From Gallaecimonas sp045291545 (GTDB taxonomy: Bacteria > Pseudomonadota > Gammaproteobacteria > Enterobacterales > Gallaecimonadaceae), in NCBI RefSeq assembly GCF_045291545.1, contig NZ_CP149514.1, forward strand, positions 1,488,001 to 1,552,000: a stretch of DNA of 64,000 nt, read 5' to 3'. A program made the position numbers and the translations under genes. Below, piece by piece: positions 50,762 through 60,505 of this stretch. How positions within the stretch are numbered: the stretch's first letter is position 1; each line of letters opens with the position of its first letter. The notes under the pieces were generated by a model. The model worked only from the letters and a program-made list of their open reading frames with translations, made no database searches and was not told the origin of the DNA.

Positions 50762-51508
50762 ATGCTCGATTATCAGGCGCCGGCAGACTTGCTGGCAGGG
50801 CGCGTTATTTTGGTTACTGGTGCCAGTGCCGGTATCGGTAAAACCGCAGCCCTGACCTACGCCAAGGCCGGGGCAACCGTGATACTGCTGGGCCGTAATG
50901 TCGAGCGGCTCGAAGCGGTATATGACGCCATTGAAGCCGCCGGTGGCCCGCAGCCCGCTATTATTCCGCTGGATATGCTGGGAGCAACCGACCAGCATTA
51001 TCGCGACATGGCCGCGACCATTGAAAATCAGTTCGGCCAGCTGGACGGGGTGCTGATGAATGCCGGTGAGCTGGGAGTACTGTCGCCTTTTGACAGTATT
51101 GATGACAGCACCTGGGATAACGTCATGAAAATCAATGTAGACGCTACCTTTCGCATGACCCGGGCACTGTTACCGTTACTTATAGCCAGTGACGACGGCC
51201 GTTTGATTTTCACCAGCTCCGGCGTGGGGAAAAAAGGCCGGGCTTACTGGGGCGCTTATGCTGTATCCAAGTTTGCCACCGAAGGCATGATGCAGGTGCT
51301 GGCAGACGAGAATGAACAAGGGCCATTGCGGGTTAACTGCATCAACCCCGGCGCCACTCGCACCAGTATGCGAGCCAAGGCTTTTCCGGGAGAAGATCCT
51401 GAGACTTTGAAAACCCCGGAACAGCTGATGCCGCTGTATTTGTATCTGATGGGGCCAGACAGTAAAGGGGTCAATGGTCAGAGCGTTGACGCTCAGCCCA
51501 AGCGTTAA
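50762..51508 (+). CDS. yciK: YciK-family short-chain oxidoreductase
   Basis: 248 residues. The cofactor motif VTGASAGIGKTAALTYAKAG, NAGELG, and the active site SSSGVGKKGRAYWGAYAVSKFA (YxxxK) match YciK, which groups with the classical SDRs but lacks a known substrate. AAGGACT supports the ATG at 50762. Its stop abuts the stop of the convergent PfkB kinase gene. Confidence 0.92.
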   Translation: MLDYQAPADLLAGRVILVTGASAGIGKTAALTYAKAGATVILLGRNVERLEAVYDAIEAAGGPQPAIIPLDMLGATDQHYRDMAATIENQFGQLDGVLMNAGELGVLSPFDSIDDSTWDNVMKINVDATFRMTRALLPLLIASDDGRLIFTSSGVGKKGRAYWGAYAVSKFATEGMMQVLADENEQGPLRVNCINPGATRTSMRAKAFPGEDPETLKTPEQLMPLYLYLMGPDSKGVNGQSVDAQPKR

Positions 51509-52492
51509 TTAAGGCCAGGGCTGTTGTTGCAGGGGCCGCCGGTCGGCGACTACTGCTGCGACCATCGCCTCGGCTGTCAGTAAGCGGTTTTTGGCGCCCT
51601 GCTGAGACAATACGGACTCGGCATTACACATGCCGTTGCGTACTGCGCAGGCTAAATCCCGACCAGCGGCCAAGGCCGCGGTAAAGGCACTGGCAAAGGC
51701 ATCACCGGCGCCAGTGGTTTCAACAATGTGCAGACTCTCACTGGCACCCGCCTGTACCCAGCATCGCCGGTCGGTGGCCACAACACCAGCAGCGCCGTCG
51801 GTAATGGCAATGATCGCAGGTGGCAATTGCGCCATGGCTTGTAATAGCACCAAAGGATCATGCTGCTGGTGCGCATCAAGTCCCAGCAGCATGCAGCTTT
51901 CTTCCCGGTTCAGTACCAGCACCTGTAATTTCGCCAAAATGGGCATCAATGCCTCGGCTCCCTGCTCGGCCAGATAACTGGAGGGATTAAAGGCAATGCT
52001 GGCTTCGCTTTGGCTAATCACAGTTTTAAGGGTTGCCAGGCTCTCGCCAAGCATGGCACTACAGTACAACCAGCGGCTCTGTGGCAGCTGTGCTTCTGCC
52101 GCACTGAGGTGATCGTTGGCCCCTTTAAAAGCCAGGATGGTACGGTCATCTTCAATGGAGTCGAGGATCACTGACAGCCCCGTCTTGCCACCTCTGGCAC
52201 CAACAAAGTCAACGCCTTCTGCCGCCAGGGCATTGAGCACCTGCTGACCCTGGGCATCGTCACCGACTTTACCCATAAAGGCCGTTTTTAACCCCAATCG
52301 GGCAAAGGCCACGGCGGTATTGGTGCCCCCCCCGCCAATACTGACATTAAGCTCTTCTATGAGAATTTTGCCCCCCAGCGGGTAGGCAATAAGCCGTTCC
52401 ATACTGTGGCGACTTTTGATCTCCACCAGCTCTGAATCGGTATCAGCGAACAGGTCAACCGTTGCTGACCCCAGCGTCACCATGTCATACAT
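51509..52492 (-). CDS. PfkB-family carbohydrate kinase
   Basis: 327 residues, with the first PfkB signature in SIGGGGTNTAVAFARLG, and the second in ETTGAGDAFASAFTAALA (catalytic Asp). Members phosphorylate ribose, fructose, adenosine or similar sugars; substrate is undetermined. It is divergent from the MFS gene at 52579. Confidence 0.9.
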   Translation of the reverse strand: MYDMVTLGSATVDLFADTDSELVEIKSRHSMERLIAYPLGGKILIEELNVSIGGGGTNTAVAFARLGLKTAFMGKVGDDAQGQQVLNALAAEGVDFVGARGGKTGLSVILDSIEDDRTILAFKGANDHLSAAEAQLPQSRWLYCSAMLGESLATLKTVISQSEASIAFNPSSYLAEQGAEALMPILAKLQVLVLNREESCMLLGLDAHQQHDPLVLLQAMAQLPPAIIAITDGAAGVVATDRRCWVQAGASESLHIVETTGAGDAFASAFTAALAAGRDLACAVRNGMCNAESVLSQQGAKNRLLTAEAMVAAVVADRRPLQQQPWP

Positions 52493-52578
52493 GCCCGTTC
52501 CTCATTTATGTCACTTGTCTTGACCGGCTCGCTGCCATTGGTCAAGATCGCCGCCCCTGTGACCTATCTTATGTGACC

Positions 52579-53733
52579 ATGCAGCTCGCCCCAAGCCGTT
52601 GGCTTTCATTGTTTTATATTCATTTTTACCTCGGCTGGGGAATTTACCTGCCCTTTTGGTCACTGTGGCTAAAAGGCCAGACGCTGGCACCAGCGATGAT
52701 TGGCCTGCTATTGGGGCTGGCACAGGCCACCCGTGCCGTTGGGGCACTGCTGATCACCACCCGGGTTAAGCGGGCGTCACAGCTATTACCCGCCAGCCGT
52801 CTACTGGCATTGGCAACGGTGCTGATTTTCACCGGCTTTTTATTGCCGCAGTCGCTGCCCTTACTGGTGTTACTGACCGTTGTCGGCTCACTTCTTTATG
52901 CCCCGTTAATGCCACTAGGTGATGCCATAGCCACTCGCATGGTGGCACAAACCGGCATGGATTACGGCCGGGTGCGGCTATGGGGCTCGATTGCCTTTGT
53001 TGTAGCTTCAACGGCAATGGGCAGTATTACCGGTAGTTTCGGAGCCAACGCGGTGCTCTGGTGCCTGCTGCTAACCCAGTTACTGATGTTGCTCGGTACC
53101 CTGCCCGGCCTGACCGCGCCGCTGGATGACGGCCCGGCCGCTGAGCCTGCAACACACTGGCTGACTTTGCTGAAAAAGCCGCAACTGCGACGCTTTTTGC
53201 TGATCACCGTCTGTATTCAAGGCAGCCATGCCGCCTATTATGGTTTTTCGGCCATTTACTGGCAGCAGCAAGGGTTGTCGGCTGGCGTCATTGGTGCCCT
53301 GTGGAGTTGGGGGGTAGTCGTTGAAGTGGCCGTATTCTATTTTGCCAGGCGGTTGTTCAGCCAGACCCCAGCGGCCACCTTGCTGGCGCTGGGCGCCTGT
53401 GCCGTAATGGTGCGCTGGACTGGCACCAGTTACGCCACCGCGCTGTGGCAATTGATCGCCTTACAAGCGCTGCACGGCATGACCTTTACTGTTTCACACC
53501 TGGGCGCTATCCGCTTTATTTCCAAAGAATTGCCACAAGCACACGCCGTGGGTAGCCAGGCATTGTATTCTGCCTTTGCTCTGAGCCTGGCTGTAGCACT
53601 GATGATGCTGTTATGCGGCGCCTTGTTTGCTTCCTGGGGTAGTCATATCTTTTTGCTGATGGCAGCACTGGGCTTGCCGGCACTGTTATTGTCTGTCGGG
53701 CTAAATCCCCCCCGGCAACAAAAAGGCGCCTGA
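52579..53733 (+). CDS. MFS_1-like (HcaT/3-phenylpropionate permease-like) transporter
   Basis: 384 residues, 12 helices. The first part, SLFYIHFYLGWGIYLPFWSLWLKGQTL, and GRVRLWGSIAFVVASTAMG are characteristic of the HcaT-like family. Substrate unknown, possibly aromatic acids or nucleosides. The start is the ATG at 52579; the upstream open frame is excluded. Confidence 0.85.
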   Translation: MQLAPSRWLSLFYIHFYLGWGIYLPFWSLWLKGQTLAPAMIGLLLGLAQATRAVGALLITTRVKRASQLLPASRLLALATVLIFTGFLLPQSLPLLVLLTVVGSLLYAPLMPLGDAIATRMVAQTGMDYGRVRLWGSIAFVVASTAMGSITGSFGANAVLWCLLLTQLLMLLGTLPGLTAPLDDGPAAEPATHWLTLLKKPQLRRFLLITVCIQGSHAAYYGFSAIYWQQQGLSAGVIGALWSWGVVVEVAVFYFARRLFSQTPAATLLALGACAVMVRWTGTSYATALWQLIALQALHGMTFTVSHLGAIRFISKELPQAHAVGSQALYSAFALSLAVALMMLLCGALFASWGSHIFLLMAALGLPALLLSVGLNPPRQQKGA

Positions 53734-53742
53734 CGGCGCCCT
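53718..53742 (-). terminator. Rho-independent terminator of tesB
   Basis: On the minus strand GGCGCC-GTCA-GGCGCC-TTTTT; it overlaps the end of the convergent MFS gene. Confidence 0.7.
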
Positions 53743-53743
53743 G

Positions 53744-54613
53744 TTATTGTCGGCTTTTACGCTGCCGGATCAGCCCTTCTTGCTGCGTTGAGGCCACCAA
53801 GCGCCCTTCCCGGTCAAAAAATTGACCGCGAACCAAGCCCCGGCCAGCACTGGCGGTAGAGCTTTTGACCACATACAACAGCCAGTCATCGACGCGAAAA
53901 TCGCGGTGGAACCACATGGCATGGTCGATGGAAGCAACCTGCAAAGCCGGGTCCATGTAGGAACGGCCATGGGGCTGCAAGGCGGTAGGCAGGAAGTTGA
54001 AGTCCGAGGCATAAGCCAGCAGGTACTGGTGAATACGTTGGTCATCCGGCATTTGCCCATTGGCCTTGATCCACACATAGCGGATCGGCTCGGCATTAAC
54101 CGGGGCCGTTGGATCATGAAACACCACCGGCCGCATCTCAATGGGCATTTCTGTCAAAAAGTTTTCCAGAATACGCCGCGGCAGACGATCGGCTAGCGGC
54201 TCTGCCAGCTCCCGTTCGCACTTGAGGCCGTCCGGGCCAGGCACCGCAGGCATTTCATCCTGGTGTTCAAAACCCTCTTCGGGTACCTGAAAAGACGCCG
54301 TCAGGGCAAAGATGGCACGGCCATGCTGCACGGCTTTAACCCGCCGGGTTGAAAAAGTACCACCGTCACGCAGGGTATCGACCAGATACACCACCGGGGC
54401 CTTGGCGTCACCGGCTTCAAGAAAATAAGCATGCAACGAATGGGCATGCCGATCAGCTTCCACGGTGGCTTGTGCGGCACTCATTGCCTGACCCAGCACC
54501 TGACCACCAAAGAGCGCCGGGAAACCCAGATCCTGGCTCTGGCCCCGATAAATCCCCTGCTCAACCGGTTCCAGTTCCAGCAGTGACAATAATTCATTCA
54601 ATACGGTAGACAT
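53744..54613 (-). CDS. tesB: Acyl-CoA thioesterase II
   Basis: 289 residues, the usual TesB length. A double hot-dog fold: FPALFGGQVLGQAMSAAQATV, LHAYFLEAGDAKAPVVYLVDTLRDGGTFSTRRVKAVQHGRAIFALTASF, and ASIDHAMWFHRDFRVDDWLLY with the catalytic Asp. It cleaves medium and long acyl-CoA. Five bases or so separate it from the YcbL-type gene. Confidence 0.94.
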   Translation of the reverse strand: MSTVLNELLSLLELEPVEQGIYRGQSQDLGFPALFGGQVLGQAMSAAQATVEADRHAHSLHAYFLEAGDAKAPVVYLVDTLRDGGTFSTRRVKAVQHGRAIFALTASFQVPEEGFEHQDEMPAVPGPDGLKCERELAEPLADRLPRRILENFLTEMPIEMRPVVFHDPTAPVNAEPIRYVWIKANGQMPDDQRIHQYLLAYASDFNFLPTALQPHGRSYMDPALQVASIDHAMWFHRDFRVDDWLLYVVKSSTASAGRGLVRGQFFDREGRLVASTQQEGLIRQRKSRQ

Positions 54614-54621
54614 AGGCGTCC

Positions 54622-55269
54622 TTATCCGAAACGGCGATCAGCTACAAAGGGGTTGTGTTGGCGCTCATCCCCCAGGGTCGACATGGGCCCGTGCCCTGGC
54701 ACAAAGCGAACATCATCACCCAGCGGGAACAAGGTGTGGGTGATGCTATCGAGCAGTTGCTGGTGGTTGCCCATAGGAAAGTCGGTGCGGCCAATGCTGC
54801 CTTTAAACAACACATCACCCACCTGGGCCCAGCGCGCCTGGCTGTTAAAGAAAACCACATGGCCCGGCGTATGGCCAGGACAATGATGCACACTGAACTG
54901 CTGCTGGCCCAGGGTTAAGCTGTCGCCGTCAGATAGGTAGCGGTCAGGCTCGAATGGCGCCGGCGGCGCAAAACCAAACATGGCGGCCTGCTCCGACAAA
55001 CGGCTCAGCCAGAAGTGATCGTCCTGATGAGGGCCAATAATCGGCACCTGCAGCTGCGCTTTCAGATCACCGCTGGCACCGACATGGTCCAGGTGGCCAT
55101 GGGTCAGCCAGATAGCGGTAATGTTCAGGCCCCGCTGCTTGGCGGCGGCCAGGATTTTTTCCGGTTCACCACCAGGGTCAATAACCGCGGCATCGCGGCT
55201 CTGGCTGCACCAGACCAAAGTACAGTTCTGGGCAAACGGGGTGACAGGGATGACTGCAAATTCCAACAC
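54622..55269 (-). CDS. Metallo-beta-lactamase fold hydrolase (YcbL type)
   Basis: 215 residues with the metal motif LTHGHLDHVGASGDL, HCPGHTPGHVVFF, DVLFKGSIGRTDFP and a C-terminal VPGHGPMSTLGDERQHNPF. The pattern matches YcbL, a glyoxalase II-like protein. Metal ligands are complete. Upstream neighbour of tesB on the same strand. Confidence 0.9.
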   Translation of the reverse strand: MLEFAVIPVTPFAQNCTLVWCSQSRDAAVIDPGGEPEKILAAAKQRGLNITAIWLTHGHLDHVGASGDLKAQLQVPIIGPHQDDHFWLSRLSEQAAMFGFAPPAPFEPDRYLSDGDSLTLGQQQFSVHHCPGHTPGHVVFFNSQARWAQVGDVLFKGSIGRTDFPMGNHQQLLDSITHTLFPLGDDVRFVPGHGPMSTLGDERQHNPFVADRRFG

Positions 55270-55336
55270 AGTTCCTCAGCTATGGCACACTAACGGCAGA
55301 TACTACCCTTAACCGCCGGGCCTTTGGCAAGTCCTG

Positions 55337-55801
55337 TTACTGTAACGCTTCGTCTTGGTGCTGGAATTGCAGTAGTGCCTGCAGCACCCGCTCGGCCCGT
55401 GGCGCCAGCCAGGCCGGCAGTACCGCATCAACCTGCATATGCTCTCTGTCGTAGATACGCCCAGGCCAGCGAGCCTTGGCTTGCTCCGTCAGTTTCAGCC
55501 CCACAGACGGAAAAACGTGGTGATACACCAGCCCAAGGGTTTCAATATCTTGCCAGGGTATCTGAGCACGGCTAAACCAGTGGTGGATAACCAGCCCGTC
55601 AGTATCGGCAGCCAGCCACATACAGCGCTTCAGGATCGCACTGGCAAACAGTAATGCCAGCGCCGCAAAAATAAGCAACACCCACAGGCCATAACCTTCA
55701 CCCAGCTGCCAGCGCCAACACCCGAACGCCGCCAGCATCAGGTTCAGTAACACAGAGAAAAACACCAGGCCCTTACTGGCACCTCGGCTATAGTTCGTCA
55801 T
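55337..55801 (-). CDS. Membrane-anchored hypothetical protein
   Basis: 154 residues. Two membrane helices (residues about 12-30 and 38-58) precede a soluble domain (LAADTDGLVIHHWFSRAQIPWQDIETLGLVYHHVFPSVGLKLT) that looks like a bacterial PH-like domain. Function unknown. Confidence 0.75.
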   Translation of the reverse strand: MTNYSRGASKGLVFFSVLLNLMLAAFGCWRWQLGEGYGLWVLLIFAALALLFASAILKRCMWLAADTDGLVIHHWFSRAQIPWQDIETLGLVYHHVFPSVGLKLTEQAKARWPGRIYDREHMQVDAVLPAWLAPRAERVLQALLQFQHQDEALQ

Positions 55802-55885
55802 AATACCTCCAACAACGCCGGCACATCATAAAGCCTTGACCACTGCTTGTCTTTGGCCAGATGTAAGAATAAGAGGAGCGGCCGC

Positions 55886-57082
55886 TTGCAAGCCCCTTCA
55901 GCACACAACCTGTCTTCGCATTCTTTGTTACGTCCTATCAGCCTGCGTTTTCGTGATCACAGCCTGGAAGAACCCTTTCAGGATGCCTATATCACCAGCA
56001 ATCTCGGTCATTTACGGTTAGTGGTGTTACTGGGACTGTTTTACTACTGCCTGTTTAGCCTGGTGGATATTCTGGTGATGCCGGACAAACTGATACAGGT
56101 TTGGACCTGGCGGTTTGGCGTGATGCTGCCCGCGGCCTTGCTGGTGCTGTTGTTGTCTTATCAGGCGTTGTTCCAGTATTACTGGCGCCAAGCCATTGCC
56201 TGTTTGTTTTTACTGTCTGGCATCGGCCTGATTTACATGACCACACTGCTGCCGGAAAGCGATGCTTATCTCTACTATGCCGGCATTATGCTGGTCTATT
56301 TATTTGGTTATGGCTTTGCCCGTCTGGATTTTATCACCGCCTCCACCGTCGGGTTATTAATTGGCCTGGCATTTGAGTGGGTCGAACTACTGGTAAACCA
56401 GCCCAGCAGTAAGGCTTTACTGGCCAATCACTTTTTTATCATCGGTGCCAATATGGTCGGTATGGCCGTGTGCTACCACCAGGAACGCAGCGCCCGGCTG
56501 GCCTTTTTCCTGCAAAAACAACTGGCCATGCAAAATGCGCAGTTACTAACACAAAACGCCAAACTGACCCGGCTGTCAGCCATTGACGGCCTGACCGGAG
56601 TCGCCAACCGCCGCCAATTTGATCAGGTGCTGTATGACAACTGGCGCCAGGCCAGGGAGCAACAACAGCCGCTGGCGCTGATCCTGGGGGACATCGATCA
56701 CTTCAAACAGTACAACGACCTCTACGGCCACCTGGCCGGCGACCAGTGCCTGATTGATATTGCCAGCCACCTGGAAAAAAACGTTTCAGAGCAGGCGCTG
56801 GTCGCCCGTTATGGTGGCGAAGAGTTTGCCGTGATCCTGCCCATGACTGACACCCTGCAGGCTGTAGACCAGGCCGAGCGGTTGCGCCAGCAAATTGAGC
56901 AGCTACGTATTCCTCATCGTCAGGGCCTGGCTGAACAAGTGACCATGAGCTTGGGGGTGTGTTCGCTGATCCCCCGGCAACAAGATAACCTGCGTGACTT
57001 CATCCAGTGTGTCGACAGCGCGCTGTACGACGCCAAACTCAGTGGCCGTAACAAGGTCAAAGTAGGCGATTTGATGCAATAA
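55886..57082 (+). CDS. Membrane-bound diguanylate cyclase
   Basis: 398 residues. Six or so membrane helices (residues about 45-205), a coiled linker (LAMQNAQLLTQNAKLTRLS), and a GGDEF domain: DGLTGVANRRQFDQ, LILGDIDHFKQYND, and the active site ARYGGEEFAVI (GGEEF). No EAL. It makes cyclic di-GMP. The inhibitory RxxD site upstream of GGEEF is not obvious. Start is a TTG at 55886 preceded by AAGAGGAG at good spacing; no ATG fits better. Confidence 0.85.
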   Translation: MQAPSAHNLSSHSLLRPISLRFRDHSLEEPFQDAYITSNLGHLRLVVLLGLFYYCLFSLVDILVMPDKLIQVWTWRFGVMLPAALLVLLLSYQALFQYYWRQAIACLFLLSGIGLIYMTTLLPESDAYLYYAGIMLVYLFGYGFARLDFITASTVGLLIGLAFEWVELLVNQPSSKALLANHFFIIGANMVGMAVCYHQERSARLAFFLQKQLAMQNAQLLTQNAKLTRLSAIDGLTGVANRRQFDQVLYDNWRQAREQQQPLALILGDIDHFKQYNDLYGHLAGDQCLIDIASHLEKNVSEQALVARYGGEEFAVILPMTDTLQAVDQAERLRQQIEQLRIPHRQGLAEQVTMSLGVCSLIPRQQDNLRDFIQCVDSALYDAKLSGRNKVKVGDLMQ

Positions 57083-57108
57083 AAAAGCCGCCCGAAGGCG
57101 GCTTTTTG
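57082..57108 (+). terminator. Rho-independent terminator of the cyclase gene
   Basis: AAAAAGCCGCC-CGAA-GGCGGCTTTTT directly after the stop; symmetrical, so it can also serve sucD from the other side. Confidence 0.93.
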
Positions 57109-57125
57109 CAACTGCTGAAGATGGC

Positions 57126-57998
57126 TTACCAGCCAGTTACTTCGCGCAGTGCTTTGCCGATATCGGCCAGAGAGCGCACGGTTTTAACGCCGGCGTCTTC
57201 CAGGGCAGCAAATTTCTCGTCCGCAGTACCCGCACCACCAGAGATGATGGCACCAGCATGGCCCATACGTTTACCCGGAGGTGCAGTAACACCGGCGATG
57301 TAAGAGACAACTGGCTTGCTGACGTTGGCTTTGATGTAGGCAGCCGCTTCTTCTTCAGCAGTACCACCAATCTCACCGATCATGACGATAGCCTGGGTTT
57401 CCGGATCCTTCTCGAACATTTCCAGAATGTCGATGAAGTTGGAACCCGGGATCGGGTCGCCGCCGATACCCACACAGGAAGACTGGCCGAAACCTTCGTC
57501 AGTGGTCTGCTTGACCGCTTCGTAGGTCAGGGTGCCAGAGCGGGAAACGATGCCCACTTTACCCTTCTTGTGGATGTGGCCCGGCATGATACCGATTTTG
57601 CACTCGTCCGGCGTGATCACGCCCGGGCAGTTCGGGCCGATCATGCGTACGCCGGTTTCCTGCAGCTTGACTTTAACGTCCAGCATGTCGAGGGTCGGAA
57701 TGCCTTCGGTGATGGTAACGATCAGCTCGATACCCGCGTCGATGGCTTCCAAAATGGCGTCTTTACAGAACGGTGCCGGAACGTAGATCACGGTGGCGGT
57801 AGCGCCAGTGGCTTCAACGGCTTCACGGACGGTGTTGAATACCGGCAGACCCAGGTGGGTAGTACCGCCTTTACCCGGCGACACACCACCAACCATTTGC
57901 GTACCGTAAGCAATGGCTTGTTCGGAGTGGAAAGTACCTTGACCGCCGGTGAAACCCTGGCAGATCACTTTGGTGTCTTTGTTAATCAGGACGCTCAT
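57126..57998 (-). CDS. sucD: Succinyl-CoA synthetase alpha subunit
   Basis: 290 residues. N-terminal MSVLINKDTKVICQGFTGGQGTFHSEQAIAYGTQMVGGVSPGKGG (CoA site), PNCPGVI, SRSGTLTYEAV, and the phosphorylated His in GKRMGHAGAI. It works with SucC to make ATP or GTP from succinyl-CoA. Its ATG overlaps the sucC stop by one base. Confidence 0.98.
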   Translation of the reverse strand: MSVLINKDTKVICQGFTGGQGTFHSEQAIAYGTQMVGGVSPGKGGTTHLGLPVFNTVREAVEATGATATVIYVPAPFCKDAILEAIDAGIELIVTITEGIPTLDMLDVKVKLQETGVRMIGPNCPGVITPDECKIGIMPGHIHKKGKVGIVSRSGTLTYEAVKQTTDEGFGQSSCVGIGGDPIPGSNFIDILEMFEKDPETQAIVMIGEIGGTAEEEAAAYIKANVSKPVVSYIAGVTAPPGKRMGHAGAIISGGAGTADEKFAALEDAGVKTVRSLADIGKALREVTGW

Positions 57999-59164
57999 TA
58001 TTTACCCTCCGCAGCTTTAACAACCTGCTGGGCAGCGTCAGTCAGGCTGGTGGCGGCAATGATGTTCAGACCGCTTTCGGCCAGTTTCTTGGCACCAAGT
58101 TCAGCGTTGTTACCTTCGAGGCGAACCACGACCGGTACTTTTACGCCCACTTCTTCAACAGCGCCGATGATACCTTCTGCGATCATGTCGCAACGGACGA
58201 TGCCGCCGAAGATGTTCACCAGTACCGCTTTCACGGCGTCGTCAGAGAGGATGATTTTGAACGCTTCAGAAACGCGCTCTTTGGTAGCACCGCCACCTAC
58301 ATCCAGGAAGTTAGCCGGTTGGCCACCGTGCAGCTTGACGATGTCCATGGTACCCATGGCCAGGCCAGCGCCGTTAACCATACAACCGATGTTGCCTTCC
58401 AGCGCAACGTAGTTCAGTTCCCACTGGGCCGCACGGGCTTCACGAGCGTCTTCTTGAGACGGATCGTGCATGTCGCGCAGTTTCGGCTGACGGTACATGG
58501 CGTTGGAGTCGATGTTGATTTTGCAATCCAGGCAGTGCAGGTTGCCTTCATCGGTAATAACCAGCGGGTTGATTTCCAGCAGTGCCAGGTCCAGATCAGT
58601 GAACAGTTTGCCCAGACCCATGAAGATCTTGGTGAACTGTTTGATTTGGTCGCCTTTCAGGCCCAGTTTGAATGCCAGCTCACGGCCTTGGTAAGGCTGC
58701 GGGCCGACCAGCGGGTCCAGGGGCATTTTGAAGATTTTTTCCGGTGTTTCGTGAGCAACCTGCTCGATTTCCACACCACCTTCGGTGGACGCCATGAACA
58801 CGACGCGACGGGTAGCGCGGTCAACCACGGCACCCAGGTACAGTTCTTTATCGATGTCGGTGCAGGACTCAACCAGGATCTTGTTGACCGGTTGGCCGTG
58901 CTCGTCAGTCTGGTAAGTGACCAGGTTTTTACCCAGCCAGCTTTCCGCAAACTCACGCACTTTGTCTTTGGAGTCTACGACTTTCACACCGCCCGCTTTA
59001 CCGCGACCACCGGCGTGTACCTGACATTTAACGACCCACTGGTTGCCACCGATGGAGGAAGCAGCTTCTACAGCGGCTTGCGGATTATCCACCGCGAAAC
59101 CTTCGGATACGGGCAGTCCGTATTCGGCAAGCAGTTGTTTTGCCTGATACTCGTGCAAGTTCAT
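57998..59164 (-). CDS. sucC: Succinyl-CoA synthetase beta subunit
   Basis: 388 residues, the exact E. coli length. MNLHEYQAKQLLAEYGLPV, ATP-grasp KCQVHAGGRGKAGGV, and EINPLV, then GAGLAMGTMDIVKLHGGQPANFLDVGGGA. TCA cycle enzyme. Confidence 0.98.
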   Translation of the reverse strand: MNLHEYQAKQLLAEYGLPVSEGFAVDNPQAAVEAASSIGGNQWVVKCQVHAGGRGKAGGVKVVDSKDKVREFAESWLGKNLVTYQTDEHGQPVNKILVESCTDIDKELYLGAVVDRATRRVVFMASTEGGVEIEQVAHETPEKIFKMPLDPLVGPQPYQGRELAFKLGLKGDQIKQFTKIFMGLGKLFTDLDLALLEINPLVITDEGNLHCLDCKINIDSNAMYRQPKLRDMHDPSQEDAREARAAQWELNYVALEGNIGCMVNGAGLAMGTMDIVKLHGGQPANFLDVGGGATKERVSEAFKIILSDDAVKAVLVNIFGGIVRCDMIAEGIIGAVEEVGVKVPVVVRLEGNNAELGAKKLAESGLNIIAATSLTDAAQQVVKAAEGK

Positions 59165-59210
59165 GATGCTAGTCTCTTTGCATGTTTGTGGCAGCGTGGG
59201 GCTACCATCC

Positions 59211-59264
59211 CAAAAAAGGGCCTCGGCCCTTCATCCAGATAGCGGGGAGCCGGCAGGCTCCCCG
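59211..59264 (-). terminator. Attenuator-like hairpins between sucB and sucC
   Basis: On the minus strand GGGGAGCC-TGCC-GGCTCCCC (59245-59264) is followed by GGGCC-GAG-GGCCC-TTTTTT (about 59212-59228). A T run after the second stem suggests partial termination inside the suc operon. Confidence 0.6.
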
Positions 59265-59278
59265 TTTGCCTGAAAAGC

Positions 59279-60487
59279 TTAGATGTCCAACAGCAGACGT
59301 GTCGGATCTTCGAGCAGTTCCTTGATGGTGACCAGGAAGCCCACTGACTCACGGCCATCGACAATACGGTGGTCATAAGACAGTGCCAGGTACATCATCG
59401 GCAGAATTTCTACCTGACCATTAACGGCCATGGGGCGATCCTTGATGGCATGCATGCCCAGGATAGCGCTCTGTGGCGGGTTGATGATCGGCGTCGACAT
59501 CAGTGAACCAAACACACCACCGTTGGTGATGGTGAAGTTACCGCCAGTCATGTCGTCCATGGACAGTTTGCCGTCACGGGCCTTGATGGCCAGTTCACGG
59601 ATCCCTTTCTCGATGTCGGCCACGCTCATCTGGTCGGCATCGCGCAGCACCGGTGTGACCAACCCTTTCGGAGTAGACACGGCAATGCTGACGTCGAAAT
59701 AGTTGTGATAAACGATGTCGTCGCCATCGATGGAAGCATTAACGTCCGGGAAACGCTTCAGGGCTTCAACTACCGCCTTCACGTAGAAACCCATGAAGCC
59801 CAGCTTGATGTCGTGCTTCTTCTCAAAGATATCCTTGTATTGCTTACGGATATCCATGATCGGCTTCATGTTGACTTCGTTGAAGGTGGTCAGCATGGCG
59901 GTGCTGTTTTTGGCATCCAGCAGACGCTTGGCGATGGTTTTGCGCAGACGCGTCATCGGCACGCGTTTTTCGCTGCGCTCAGCCATAGCCGGTGCAGCAG
60001 CAGCGGCAGGCGCGGCGGCTTTGTTGCCACCTTGCTTGATGTAGTTGTCGACATCTTCTTTGGTGATGCGACCGCCTTTGCCGGTTCCTTTGATACCGTC
60101 AGCGCTCAGGCCTTTTTCAGCCAGCGCCCGGCGCACAGAGGGGCTCAGCGCGTCATTGCTGTCATCGCTGGTGGCTTCTGCGGCTTTCGGGGCTTCGGCC
60201 TGCTCTTCTTTGGCGTCCGCTTTGTCAGCGCTCTTGGCCGCCGGAGCTGCGCCCACTTTGAGCTTGGCAATCACTTGCTCGGCAGTCACGGTAGCGCCTT
60301 CTTCGAAGATAATTTCTTCCAGTACGCCATCTTCCGGTGCCGGGACTTCCAGCACCACTTTGTCGGTTTCGATATCAACCAGGTTCTCATCACGAGACAC
60401 GGCATCGCCCGGCTGTTTGTGCCAGGTGGCGATGGTGGCATCTGCCACGGACTCGGGCAGCACGGGTACCTTGATTTCGATGCTCAT
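59279..60487 (-). CDS. sucB: Dihydrolipoyllysine succinyltransferase (E2 of 2-oxoglutarate dehydrogenase)
   Basis: 402 residues. A lipoyl domain with the lipoylated Lys in DIETDKVVLEVPAPEDG, an Ala-rich linker, an E1/E3-binding segment (LSPSVRRALAEKGL...GRITKEDV), and the catalytic domain ending in LSYDHRIVDGRESVGFL with the active-site His. Located between sucA and sucC. Confidence 0.97.
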   Translation of the reverse strand: MSIEIKVPVLPESVADATIATWHKQPGDAVSRDENLVDIETDKVVLEVPAPEDGVLEEIIFEEGATVTAEQVIAKLKVGAAPAAKSADKADAKEEQAEAPKAAEATSDDSNDALSPSVRRALAEKGLSADGIKGTGKGGRITKEDVDNYIKQGGNKAAAPAAAAAPAMAERSEKRVPMTRLRKTIAKRLLDAKNSTAMLTTFNEVNMKPIMDIRKQYKDIFEKKHDIKLGFMGFYVKAVVEALKRFPDVNASIDGDDIVYHNYFDVSIAVSTPKGLVTPVLRDADQMSVADIEKGIRELAIKARDGKLSMDDMTGGNFTITNGGVFGSLMSTPIINPPQSAILGMHAIKDRPMAVNGQVEILPMMYLALSYDHRIVDGRESVGFLVTIKELLEDPTRLLLDI

Positions 60488-60505
60488 TGAGTTGTTCCTT
60501 TTGCC

